A stretch of 64,000 nt of DNA from JAJZQZ01 sp963790415 (GTDB lineage: Bacteria; Actinomycetota; Thermoleophilia; RBG-16-64-13), in assembly GCA_963790415.1 (NCBI GenBank), contig CAWBOK010000004.1, positions 35,464 through 99,463 on the forward strand. The letters run 5' to 3'. The notes beneath the pieces are model-generated. The model made no database searches and was not told where the DNA came from. It saw only the letters and a program-made list of their open reading frames with translations. Made by a program: the position numbers and the translations under genes. This document shows, piece after piece, positions 18,206 to 25,971 of this stretch (positions within the stretch are counted from its first letter, which is position 1; every line of letters starts with the position of its first letter).

Positions 18206-18230
18206 CGTCGCGCAGGACGCGCGCGCGACG
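18206..18230. terminator. GC hairpin between convergent genes (candidate bidirectional terminator)
   Basis: CGTCGCGC at 18206-18213 pairs with GCGCGACG at 18223-18230 around a nine-base loop. The motif GCGACGGCCGGGCG occurs twice as a direct repeat around it. It lies between the permease and the converging hotdog gene. There is no T-tract, so termination is inferred only from position and stem strength. Confidence 0.45.
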
Positions 18231-18251
18231 GCCGGGCGCCAGACGGGGGCG

Positions 18252-18698
18252 CTATCCTCGCCTCTGCAGATCGGCCGGCACCACGCACGTGCCGGTGGCC
18301 CGACAGACCACGAGCGGTTCCGGCGGCAGGTCGGCCGCGGAGGGGCCCAGATCGGGGCGGGCCACCACCACCTTCCTGGCCTCGAACGTCATGGCCCTCG
18401 AGGTGTTCCCCACCCGGGTGATACGACCCCGTGCCTCCACGTAGTCGCCGGCGTAAACGGGCGCCGTGAACTCCACCGAATCGTAGGCCACGAACAGTCC
18501 CTCGTCACCATCGAACGCCACCAGCAGCTCGGTGGCCACGTCTCCGAAGAGCCCCAGTATGCGCGCGCCATCGACGAGGTCGCCACCATAGTGGGCGTCG
18601 TGGGTGCTCATCCGCAGGCGAAGCACAGATTCGTAGACGTCGGGATCTACTCGGGACACGGGCGGCTCGGCGGGTTTCGGAGGAGGCGTTTCAGTCAT
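18252..18698 (-). CDS. kal: Hotdog-fold protein similar to 3-aminobutyryl-CoA ammonia-lyase
   Basis: The 148-residue single hotdog domain has LRLRMSTHDAHYGGDLVDGA, RILGLFGDVATELL, DEGLFVAYDSVEFTAPVYAG and VGNTSRAMTFEARKVV. These match what I recall of Kal, which removes ammonia from 3-aminobutyryl-CoA to give crotonyl-CoA in lysine fermentation. A general thioesterase is the alternative, but the AHYGGDLVDGA signature favours Kal. None of the other lysine-fermentation genes (aminomutases, Kdd, Kce) is next to it. The start MTETPP has no strong ribosome site. Confidence 0.68.
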   Translation of the reverse strand: MTETPPPKPAEPPVSRVDPDVYESVLRLRMSTHDAHYGGDLVDGARILGLFGDVATELLVAFDGDEGLFVAYDSVEFTAPVYAGDYVEARGRITRVGNTSRAMTFEARKVVVARPDLGPSAADLPPEPLVVCRATGTCVVPADLQRRG

Positions 18699-18785
18699 GC
18701 GCCCATTGTAGCGCGCACGAACCAGCGTGCGCACAGAACGAGGGGGCGCGCATAGAGCAGGCCCGCGCTGGGTATGTTGTCGCTT

Positions 18786-19271
18786 ATGACCACACGCCCC
18801 CAACTCGAATATCGTGCGACCTACCTGATTGCCGGTCTGCGGGTGTTCATGGGACTGCTCTTCCTCGTCGTGTGGGCGCTGAACCTGGGCAAAGGGCTCT
18901 ACGGCGCCGAGTACCTGCCCTTCATACGGGGCATTGCGCAGAACTCCGACATACCGCCCTTTCGGCAGTTCTTGGAGTCGGTGGTGATTCCCCACGCCAC
19001 CCTGTTCCGGTCGCTTCAGTTCGTCACCGAGTCGCTGGTGATGGGGGTCTTCCTCATCGCGGGCTTCCTGACCCCACTCTCCTCACTGGTGGCGGCCGGC
19101 TTCACCGTCAACCTCCTGCTGGCCTCCTTCGGCAACAGCGACTGGCCCGGCACGTTCCTGCTCATGCTGGCGATCCTCGCCGTCGTGGGGATCGGCCAGG
19201 CCGGACGCACCTGGGGAGTCGACGCGCGCCTCGCGCGCCGGAACGCCCACCCGCGCCTCCCGCTCTACTGA
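18786..19271 (+). CDS. DoxX-like four-helix membrane protein
   Basis: The protein of about 161 residues has four hydrophobic segments (IAGLRVFMGLLFLVVWALNL, LVMGVFLIAGFLTPLSSLV, GTFLLMLAILAVVGIGQAG and one between) and a basic C-terminus. Layout and length fit DoxX / quinone-linked small membrane subunits. An ATG 12 bases upstream is possible. It is divergent from the hotdog gene and converges with a GT2 gene. Electron transfer or sulfur/oxidative-stress roles are known for some relatives; nothing here decides. Confidence 0.6.
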   Translation: MTTRPQLEYRATYLIAGLRVFMGLLFLVVWALNLGKGLYGAEYLPFIRGIAQNSDIPPFRQFLESVVIPHATLFRSLQFVTESLVMGVFLIAGFLTPLSSLVAAGFTVNLLLASFGNSDWPGTFLLMLAILAVVGIGQAGRTWGVDARLARRNAHPRLPLY

Positions 19272-19300
19272 CCCGGCGAAGCCGCGCGCCGGTGCCCGCG

Positions 19301-20032
19301 TCAGCACCCGGGTCCCCGCCGATCGGGCCGGAGCTTCAGCCGCAGCATCGTCCCGAAAATGCCGATGAACGCCCCCCACGTACCTCGCACGGACCCGGCG
19401 ATCTTCGACTCACCGCGGCGATCCCGATACGCCGTCTCCACCCATTCGACACGAGCCCCTACCCGGACGGCTCCGATCACCATCTCCGTAGTCCAGGCGT
19501 AGGCACTCGGTTCCATCGCGAGTTCGGGCAGAAGGTCGGCGCGCACCGCCCGGAACGGCCCGTTGTCCGGAAGGCGCACGCCAAAGAGGGCATGCAGGCA
19601 CACCACCGCAACCGCGTTGCCCCACCGCTGATGCGCCGGCATGCCGCCCTTGCGACGCACCGCCTCCCGGCGCGAGCCCACCATCAGGTCGACATGTCCG
19701 GCCAGCACCGGGCCGACCAGGCGGGGCAGATCTCGGGGATCGTCGGTGCCGTCGGCTTCCATGAACACGACGACGCCGGCGCCTCTCCGCCGACAGTGGT
19801 CTGCCCCGGCCAGGCAGGCGTAGCCGTAGCCGCGCCGAGGCTCGCGCGTGAGGGAGCCTCCGGCCTGCTCGACAAGGCTGTCGCTTCCGTCGGTGGAACC
19901 GTTGTCCACGAAGACGGCGCTCCCCAGCAGGCCGGCGGCGGCGAGTTCGGCGAGCAACCCCGGCAACGCCGCTGCTTCATCGAGCATCGGCACTACGATG
20001 CACCAATCCGAACATGGTGACGCCACGGACAC
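19301..20032 (-). CDS. GT2 family glycosyltransferase (polyprenyl-phosphate type)
   Basis: The 243-residue GT-A enzyme has CIVVPMLDEAAALPGLL, the nucleotide-binding VDNGSTDGS, VVFMEADGTDDPRDLP carrying the DXD-like acids, and GPFRAVRADLLPEL with DRRGESKIAG near the end. It resembles dolichol/polyprenyl-phosphate sugar transferases without the extra membrane domain. It should load a sugar onto a lipid carrier at the cytoplasmic face. Its start codon overlaps, head to head, that of a multi-pass GT87-like gene by 19 bases, so the two share one regulatory region and probably one pathway. Confidence 0.82.
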   Translation of the reverse strand: MSVASPCSDWCIVVPMLDEAAALPGLLAELAAAGLLGSAVFVDNGSTDGSDSLVEQAGGSLTREPRRGYGYACLAGADHCRRRGAGVVVFMEADGTDDPRDLPRLVGPVLAGHVDLMVGSRREAVRRKGGMPAHQRWGNAVAVVCLHALFGVRLPDNGPFRAVRADLLPELAMEPSAYAWTTEMVIGAVRVGARVEWVETAYRDRRGESKIAGSVRGTWGAFIGIFGTMLRLKLRPDRRGPGC

Positions 20033-21249
20033 GCTCCATCGTCGGTGTGACCCTTCTCGTCGCCGGTACGGCGGCCCTCGCCCTTTCGGGCGACCTCCGC
20101 ACTCACACGTCAGCTTACCTCGCCCTCTACGCGGTCGTCGCGGTGGGGTACGCCCTGATCCTGTGGGCCGGGCCCTCTCTCGGTTGGCCTACCGTGGTGC
20201 TGGTCGCCCTTCTCCTCCGCGCGCTGCTGTTCCCGTCGGCCCCGAGCCTCTCCGACGACTACCACCGCTACCTGTGGGACGGACGCGTGCAGGCCGCCGG
20301 CATCAATCCCTTCCGATACGCCCCGGTCGACCCCGCTCTGGATTCCGTAGAGTATTCGGCCCGCGATCTGATAAACCATCCCACCCTGCCCACGATCTAC
20401 CCCGCCCTGTCTCAGAACCTCTTCTACGGGCTCGCGCGGATGGGTGTCGACTCCGCGGCGGGACTCAAACTGGTGTTCGGGTTCTTCGAGATTCTCACCG
20501 CCGTCGTGATCGCGGCCGTGGCGGGCAGACAACGGCGCCGGGCGGCCGTCACCATGTATCTGCTCCACCCCCTGGTGCTCCAGGAGACGTGGTCGTCGGC
20601 CCACCTGGAGGCGGCGCCTGTGTTTTTCACCCTGCTGTGCCTCCTGCTGGTCGTCCGTCGCCGCGACATCGGCGCCGGAGTGGCATTGGGCGCCGCCACC
20701 GCCCTGAAGCTGACCCCCGCGCTCCTACTGTTGCCGGCGCTCGTGGGGGGGCGCGTCCGTCCGGGGCGTTTCGCGCTGGGGTTCGTCCCGGCCTTCGCGC
20801 TGCCGTACGTTCCGTACGTCCTCAGCGGGACATTCCTGGGCTCCCTCCAGTCCACCGGAGCGACCCCGGAGTTCAACGCCTCCGTCTTCTGGGTGCTGCG
20901 TGCCGTCATGCCCTATGACCTCGCCCGGTTAGTGGCGGCCGGGCTCTTCGTGGCCGGAGGGATCTGGCTCTCGCGGCGCTTCTCGGGGAGGGAACGAGCT
21001 CCGATCGCATTCGCCGGCACGGCCACCCTGGCGCTGCTCCTGCTCCCCGTGGTGTTCCCCTGGTACTGGCTCGCCCCGGTCGCGTTGGCGGCGGCGGCCG
21101 ATGTCCGCCTGCCCCTCTATTTGGGCCTCACCGCTCCCGCCTCGTATGCCTCGTACTTGTCCGTGCCTCCCGGGCAGAAGCTGTGGGCGCGGATCGTCGC
21201 GTATGCTCCCCTTGCCGCGCTGGTCCGGGTGCGCTCCGGCGGCCTGTGA
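20014..21249 (+). CDS. Multi-pass GT-C glycosyltransferase (GT87-like)
   Basis: The 411-residue integral membrane protein has about ten or eleven helices. After the second or third helix comes the loop SLSDDYHRYLWDGRVQAAG with the acidic pair expected in GT-C enzymes that use polyprenyl-phosphate sugars, followed by INPFRYAP. GVALGAATALKLTPALLLL is typical of the GT87 group. It should add a sugar outside the membrane from a lipid donor, perhaps made by the divergent GT2. The stop overlaps the start of the next gene by the sequence GTGA. Confidence 0.78.
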   Translation: MVTPRTRSIVGVTLLVAGTAALALSGDLRTHTSAYLALYAVVAVGYALILWAGPSLGWPTVVLVALLLRALLFPSAPSLSDDYHRYLWDGRVQAAGINPFRYAPVDPALDSVEYSARDLINHPTLPTIYPALSQNLFYGLARMGVDSAAGLKLVFGFFEILTAVVIAAVAGRQRRRAAVTMYLLHPLVLQETWSSAHLEAAPVFFTLLCLLLVVRRRDIGAGVALGAATALKLTPALLLLPALVGGRVRPGRFALGFVPAFALPYVPYVLSGTFLGSLQSTGATPEFNASVFWVLRAVMPYDLARLVAAGLFVAGGIWLSRRFSGRERAPIAFAGTATLALLLLPVVFPWYWLAPVALAAAADVRLPLYLGLTAPASYASYLSVPPGQKLWARIVAYAPLAALVRVRSGGL

Positions 21250-23312
21250 CGCAGCCCCGTCTCTCGCCTATACTCTTTGATGTGAGCATTAGCAGGCTGC
21301 CGAAAGATGACGCTTCGCCTTCAGGGCGCGACGTGGCCGGAGCGGCGCTCGTCGTCATGGCCCGTTCCGCCGGCCAAGCCGACGTCAAGACCCGCCTGGC
21401 CGCGACGGTGGGACGTCCAGAGGCGCGGGCCGAGTACCGTCGCCTGCTAGGGGGCACGCGCGCCGCCGTGGAAGAAGCCGCACGAGGCATCGCGCAGAAC
21501 GATCCGGCAGGGGACGCCCGGCCCACGGCCGACGCCACTCCGGCGCTGGTGATCGCTTTGACGGGAGACCGGGGCGAGATGACGTTCCCGGCCGGCTGGG
21601 AAGTCCTCGAGCAGTGGGGTGATGGCCTAGGCGCACGTCTGGCCGGAGTGTTCGCGGACCTCTTCGCGCGCGGTCACGCCACCGTGGTCGTCGTCGGCAG
21701 CGACAGCCCGGCTCTGCCCCCGGCGTATGTGATGCAAAGCGTGGGTCTTCTTCGCGGCGCAGCCGCCGTCGTGGGACCCGCGACCGACGGTGGATTCTAT
21801 CTACTCGGTCTTTCGCGGTCGGCGTGGGTCCGGCATGCTCCTCGACTCCGCGCTCTGCTCGAGACACTGCCGATGGGCACCTCCTCCGCCCGAGACCGTC
21901 TGATCACGGGCCTCCGAGAGTTGGATCTTACGGTGGAGTCGCTGCCCCTCTGGGTGGATGTCGACGTGGCCGCCGATCTGCCCTTGGCCCAGCGACTGAT
22001 CGAAGGCGGGCGAGGGCGCGGCGGCTCCCTGCCTCGACTCCGTTCTGTGTACCTGCACGTCACGCACCGCTGCAAAGGCGGGTGCCCGCACTGCTACGAT
22101 CGCGACAGCGGGGGGCGCGACGAACTCCCTCCGGAGGCCTGGCTGGACGTGGTCGCTCAGGCGGTCGCCATGGGGACCACCCGCTTCGAGATCATCGGTG
22201 GCGACCCGTTCCTGCGGGAGGATCTGCTCGACCTCATCCGCACGATCACCGGGGTACACGGGTCCCGCGTGCGTCTGTTCTTCAACCGGCCACTCGACGA
22301 GGCCGGGGTGGCGTCACTGGCCGCCGCCGGGCACGGACTAGTCACTCCCCTGATAAGCCTCGACGGCGACGAAGATGTACACGATCTCCTCCGTGGACAA
22401 GGCAGTTTCCGCGCAGCCTCAGCCACTGCGAAGCGACTGACCACGGCCGATCTGAGACCCGTGGCCAACACCGTCCTCCTGCGACCCGTCCTGGAGGGAC
22501 TCCACCGCCTGCCGAGTGCACTCCATGACATGGGGGTGACACAGTTGCACCTCATACTCCCCCACGCTCGGGGCGGCCTCTCCCGTCGCCTGGAGATGGT
22601 TCCCGATGGAGCGGAGTTGCTGGAGGCCTACGAGCGCCTCCTTCCGGCGGCAGCGGCCGCCGACGTGGTGGTGGACAACCTGGGCGCCTGGAAGAGCCGG
22701 CTCGGTTCGCCACGCGATCTGTGCGGCGCCGGATGCTCGCTGCTTACGGTGGGCCCGACAGGTCTGGTGTATGCCTGCCCTATCACCTGCGGTGATCCGG
22801 CGTTCGCGGCCGGCGACACCCGCACCACTCCGTTGGCCACGATCTGGGACGAGTCGCCGGGCCTGGCCCTCGTCCGTCGGAGTTCCGCCCGCGATCGGGC
22901 CGCGTGCGCGGCGTGCGCCGTGGTCGATGCATGCGGCGGCGAGTGTTGGGTGCAGGCCCACTACGCGGCGCGAGTCGCGTCGCAGCCGGCCGGGCTCACG
23001 GCCCCTTTCCCCTACTGCGAACTTGTGCGACCCGTCTTCGCCGACCTTCTCGCCGCCGAGCACCCTACCAGGCTGTTGAGAAATGACGCTTCGCCGCCAG
23101 GGCGCGATGGGCGGGTGCGAGACAAGGACGCAAGGATAGCTCGTAGCGGCGCTACGTGCGCGACCGAGGACGCCGTATCGCGCCGTCCAGTGCGTTCTGG
23201 CGGCCAAGGCTTCGATCTTCAACAGCCTCCTAGACCCGCGGCGGGTGGTGGTCGACCGACAGCCGTCATGCCCGAACAGACCCCCGATCTCACGCCGTTC
23301 GAGTGCATATGA
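21246..23312 (+). CDS. Fusion of a TIGR04282-type glycosyltransferase domain with a radical SAM/SPASM domain
   Basis: Residues about 30-255 form a GT-A domain of the TIGR04282/DUF2064 type: ALVVMARSAGQADVKTRLAA, VVVVGSDSPALPPAYV, GPATDGGFYLLGL. Residues about 265-600 form a radical SAM enzyme with CKGGCPHC (Cys276, Cys280, Cys283) and a Cys-rich SPASM end (CGAGC, CPITC, CAACAVVDACGGECW). The final roughly 80 residues run through foldback copy B and beyond. The start is unsure: GTG at 21246 (overlapping the previous stop), 21282 or 21333; the first two would translate a repeat-end fragment. The reaction is unknown. Sugar-nucleotide chemistry coupled to radical modification of a lipid or peptide is a guess. 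Confidence 0.78.
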   Translation: MTQPRLSPILFDVSISRLPKDDASPSGRDVAGAALVVMARSAGQADVKTRLAATVGRPEARAEYRRLLGGTRAAVEEAARGIAQNDPAGDARPTADATPALVIALTGDRGEMTFPAGWEVLEQWGDGLGARLAGVFADLFARGHATVVVVGSDSPALPPAYVMQSVGLLRGAAAVVGPATDGGFYLLGLSRSAWVRHAPRLRALLETLPMGTSSARDRLITGLRELDLTVESLPLWVDVDVAADLPLAQRLIEGGRGRGGSLPRLRSVYLHVTHRCKGGCPHCYDRDSGGRDELPPEAWLDVVAQAVAMGTTRFEIIGGDPFLREDLLDLIRTITGVHGSRVRLFFNRPLDEAGVASLAAAGHGLVTPLISLDGDEDVHDLLRGQGSFRAASATAKRLTTADLRPVANTVLLRPVLEGLHRLPSALHDMGVTQLHLILPHARGGLSRRLEMVPDGAELLEAYERLLPAAAAADVVVDNLGAWKSRLGSPRDLCGAGCSLLTVGPTGLVYACPITCGDPAFAAGDTRTTPLATIWDESPGLALVRRSSARDRAACAACAVVDACGGECWVQAHYAARVASQPAGLTAPFPYCELVRPVFADLLAAEHPTRLLRNDASPPGRDGRVRDKDARIARSGATCATEDAVSRRPVRSGGQGFDLQQPPRPAAGGGRPTAVMPEQTPDLTPFECI
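21294..21331 (+). repeat. Left-end fragment of the foldback repeat (copy C)
   Basis: AGGCTGCCGAAAGATGACGC followed by TTCGCCTTCAGGGCGCGA matches the first 38 bases of copies A and B with a few changes. No right end follows. It lies in the 5' part of the glycosyltransferase-radical SAM gene, while a full copy lies in its 3' part, in the same orientation. Confidence 0.6.
23070..23228. mobile_element. Foldback MITE-like repeat, copy B (159 bp)
   Basis: It has the same ends as copy A (AGGCTGTTGA and CTTCAACAGCCT, ten exact bases) and the same internal palindrome, here CGTAGC-GGC-GCTACG. It keeps an open frame on the plus strand and so adds about 53 codons to the C-terminus of the glycosyltransferase-radical SAM gene (LRNDASPPGRDGRVRDKDAR onward). 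No transposase is present. Confidence 0.8.
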
Positions 23313-23365
23313 GCGTCTTGATCCAACCCGGGGTCCCGGGTCCAGACAAACAAGGAGGCATCCCT

Positions 23366-23821
23366 ATGAGTCTGCCAAGCCGCCGTTCCCATACGATCAC
23401 ACAAGCCGCGGTCATCGCGATCGTCGCTGCTCTCATGACCGCCGCGTGGCTCAGCGGCTGCGGATCGTCGGGCACGACCACCACCACGACGGCGCCCGCA
23501 ACGGCCATCCACGAGATCGATCCAGACCAACTCGCCGAGATGCTCAAGAACAAGGATTTCGTCTTCATCAACGTGCACACCCCGTACGAAGGGGAGATCG
23601 CGCCGACCGATCTGTTCCTCCCCTACGACCAGGCCGCGCAACTGGTAGACAAGCTTCCGCAAGACAAGAAGGCCAAGATCGTCGTCTACTGTCGCAGTGG
23701 CCGCATGAGTCGCATCGCGGTGGAGGAATGGTCCAAAGCGGGGTACACGAACCTCTATGATCTCATGGGCGGTTTCCGCGCCTGGGAGGACGCGGGTTAC
23801 CCCTTGATCACCACGCAGTAG
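23366..23821 (+). CDS. Rhodanese-domain lipoprotein
   Basis: The 151-residue protein starts at the ATG preceded by AAGGAGG seven bases away. Its signal peptide ends in the lipobox LSGC (residues about 28-31). A Thr-rich linker and a single rhodanese domain follow, with the active-site Cys in VVYCRSGRMSRIAV and GGFRAWEDAGYPL at the end. It sits outside the membrane and could handle sulfane sulfur or act as a redox/sulfur carrier. An upstream in-frame ATG overlapping the previous gene is unlikely. Confidence 0.87.
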   Translation: MSLPSRRSHTITQAAVIAIVAALMTAAWLSGCGSSGTTTTTTAPATAIHEIDPDQLAEMLKNKDFVFINVHTPYEGEIAPTDLFLPYDQAAQLVDKLPQDKKAKIVVYCRSGRMSRIAVEEWSKAGYTNLYDLMGGFRAWEDAGYPLITTQ

Positions 23822-23870
23822 GCAGGAGAGCACGGCTGCTCGGAACGGGCGAAACACGAAGGGAGGAGCG

Positions 23871-24557
23871 ATGTCGGCACGTCTAATCGCGGGATTGGTG
23901 TTGGTGATCCTGGGCATCGGGGCGCTTCTAGACCAATTGACAACCTTCGACTTCGGCAGCTTCATATCGGACTGGTGGCCGATGCTCTTGGTCCTGGTGG
24001 GCGTCGTACAGCTCATCACCCGCTCGACGCCCGTGGCCGGCGCTCTCGTGGTGATCGTTGCCGGATTGGTCCTCGAGGCCGGGGCGCTAGAACTCCTACC
24101 GGTCGATTTCTGGCAACTGTTCTGGCCTGTGGTACTGATCGCCGTCGGGGCGTCGCTTCTGCTTCCCCGGGCGCTGGGGCACCGGGGGGTGACCGAGGGG
24201 GCCGATACGGTGAGTTGTTTCACCGCCTTCGGCGGCCGGGAGGACAGGGTCGTCTCGACCGCTTTCCAAGGCGGGACCGCGACCGCGCTCTTCGGTGGCG
24301 TAGAACTCGACCTACGCGAAGCGGCCTTGGCAGCGGGAGGGGCGACGATGGACGTGACGGCCGCGTTCGGGGGCGTGAACATAGCCGTGCCGCAGGACTG
24401 GGTCGTGGAGATCTCCGGGATACCGTTGTTCGGGGGTTGGAGCAACAAGACCGTCACTCATCGCAAGGACGCCCCCTCTCCTGCAGTCGCGGTGGATCGA
24501 AAGACCCTCAGGATCAAGGCCTTCGTGGCATTCGGAGGCTTGGAGGTCAAGAACTGA
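23871..24557 (+). CDS. LiaF-like membrane protein (cell-envelope stress family)
   Basis: The 228-residue protein has an N-terminal block of about four helices (LIAGLVLVILGIGALLDQL, WWPMLLVLVGVVQLITR, and so on). Its C-terminal beta-repeat domain carries repeated FGG units (TAFGGREDR, ALFGGVELDL, AAFGGVNIAVP, VAFGGLEVKN). This fits the LiaI-LiaF transmembrane region plus the cell-wall-active antibiotic response domain. GGGAGGAG precedes the ATG. LiaF proteins modulate two-component systems, and an OmpR-type regulator and kinase lie about 0.75 kb downstream. Confidence 0.8.
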   Translation: MSARLIAGLVLVILGIGALLDQLTTFDFGSFISDWWPMLLVLVGVVQLITRSTPVAGALVVIVAGLVLEAGALELLPVDFWQLFWPVVLIAVGASLLLPRALGHRGVTEGADTVSCFTAFGGREDRVVSTAFQGGTATALFGGVELDLREAALAAGGATMDVTAAFGGVNIAVPQDWVVEISGIPLFGGWSNKTVTHRKDAPSPAVAVDRKTLRIKAFVAFGGLEVKN

Positions 24558-24711
24558 TGAAGCCCTACCCAAGCGGGCCGCACCCCGCACCCACCTTCGG
24601 CCGAGTACGGGGGTGCCAGGACCGCGCAGGCGTGCGACAATGTACGAGCAACGAGCACGTGGACAGGCCGAATCAGGCCGCCAGGGGGTATTCGATGCAC
24701 GGGTCAATCGC

Positions 24712-25275
24712 ATGAGAACCGCCACGCTGAGGCGAGTACTGAGTGTAACAGCCATCACAGGCCTGACCATCCTAGCCCTGTCTGTCGTGGCGGGCACCGT
24801 GGTCGAGAGCCGCGGGCCTGGAGCAGACCAGCTGCCCCAAGTGAGTCTTCCTACCCTGATCGACGCCGGCGTGGTCGTCGCCGAAGTGACGTCCCCATCA
24901 GTACCGCAGGCGCCCTCGACTCTGGCCCCCACGACGACGACCGTCCCCGCTCCCGTCACAACGGCCGGCCGGACCCGCAGTTTCAGTGCCGTCGGCGGCC
25001 GGGTGACCCAGCCTACGCGGAACACCGCAGGACCGACCACCACCTACACTCCTCCCGTGACCACGCAGGCGCCTTCGCCCACGACCACCGAGCGCTACCC
25101 CATCCCACGGCCGGTCTACACGGCGACGGCGACGACTGTTCCGCACACATGGGTGACGACGGCGCCGACCAAGTCCACCTACTGGACGACAACCACCATC
25201 CATGCCGATTCGAGTACCAAGACTACCGACCATGTGTTCGTGCCCCCAACGGTGCGCGAAGGCGACGACGACTAG
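24712..25275 (+). CDS. Secreted or membrane-anchored Thr/Pro-rich protein
   Basis: The protein of about 187 residues has an N-terminal membrane segment (VLSVTAITGLTILALSVVAG). Low-complexity Thr/Pro-rich sequence follows to the acidic end (REGDDD). No enzyme domain, Cys or sorting signal is visible. The composition suggests an extracytoplasmic spacer or wall-associated stalk. It precedes a two-component system by 33 bases and may be co-transcribed. Function unknown; the start is the best of several because it places the basic residues before the helix. Confidence 0.6.
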   Translation: MRTATLRRVLSVTAITGLTILALSVVAGTVVESRGPGADQLPQVSLPTLIDAGVVVAEVTSPSVPQAPSTLAPTTTTVPAPVTTAGRTRSFSAVGGRVTQPTRNTAGPTTTYTPPVTTQAPSPTTTERYPIPRPVYTATATTVPHTWVTTAPTKSTYWTTTTIHADSSTKTTDHVFVPPTVREGDDD

Positions 25276-25308
25276 GTTGGTCCGGATGACGGCCGGGACC
25301 CCCACACC

Positions 25309-25971
25309 ATGAGGATCCTGCTCGTGGAGGACGAGGACCGCATCGCCTCGTTCGTCATCAAGGGCATGACGGGCGAGGGACACCTCCTCGAACGGGTCGC
25401 TTCGGGCAGCGAAGCGTTGGAGCCGGCCCTCTCCGGCCGGTTCGATCTCGTCCTTCTCGACCTGAAGCTCCCCGATGGCGATGGGCGGGAGATCGTCCGC
25501 CGCATGCGGGCGTCGCAGGTGCTCACCCCCGTGCTCGTGCTGAGCGCCGTCGGCGAGATCGAGGACAAGGTGGCCCTGCTCGACATGGGCGCCAACGACT
25601 ACCTGACCAAGCCCTTCGCGTTCAGCGAACTCGCCGCGCGGGTGCGCGCGCTCACCCGCACCGATCGCGGGCCGGAGATCGTGGAGGCCGCCGGTCTCAC
25701 TCTCAACACCAGTACGCGCGTGGTCTCCCGAGATCAGCGCCGTTACCACCTCTCGTCCCGCGAGTTCGCTCTTCTCGAGTGCCTCATGCGCCACGCCGGC
25801 GAGACCATGGCCCGCGCCGACATCCTGGAGACAGTCTGGGGCACCAGCTCGTACACCGAAAGCAACGTCGTAGACGTCTATGTGCGCTATCTCCGCCGCA
25901 AGCTCGACACCCCGGACACTCAGTCGGTCATCGAGACCGTGAGGGGTGTCGGCTATCGTGTCGCCCGGTAG
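25309..25971 (+). CDS. OmpR/PhoB-family response regulator
   Basis: The 220-residue protein has a receiver domain (MRILLVEDEDRIASFV, phospho-acceptor Asp in LVLLDLKLPDGDG, conserved Lys in DYLTKPFAF). A winged-helix domain follows, with SSREFALLECLMRH and SYTESNVVDVYVRYLRRKLD. It should be phosphorylated by the kinase encoded by the overlapping next gene and control transcription. The targets may include the LiaF-like and PAP2 genes around it, which is inference. Confidence 0.92.
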   Translation: MRILLVEDEDRIASFVIKGMTGEGHLLERVASGSEALEPALSGRFDLVLLDLKLPDGDGREIVRRMRASQVLTPVLVLSAVGEIEDKVALLDMGANDYLTKPFAFSELAARVRALTRTDRGPEIVEAAGLTLNTSTRVVSRDQRRYHLSSREFALLECLMRHAGETMARADILETVWGTSSYTESNVVDVYVRYLRRKLDTPDTQSVIETVRGVGYRVAR

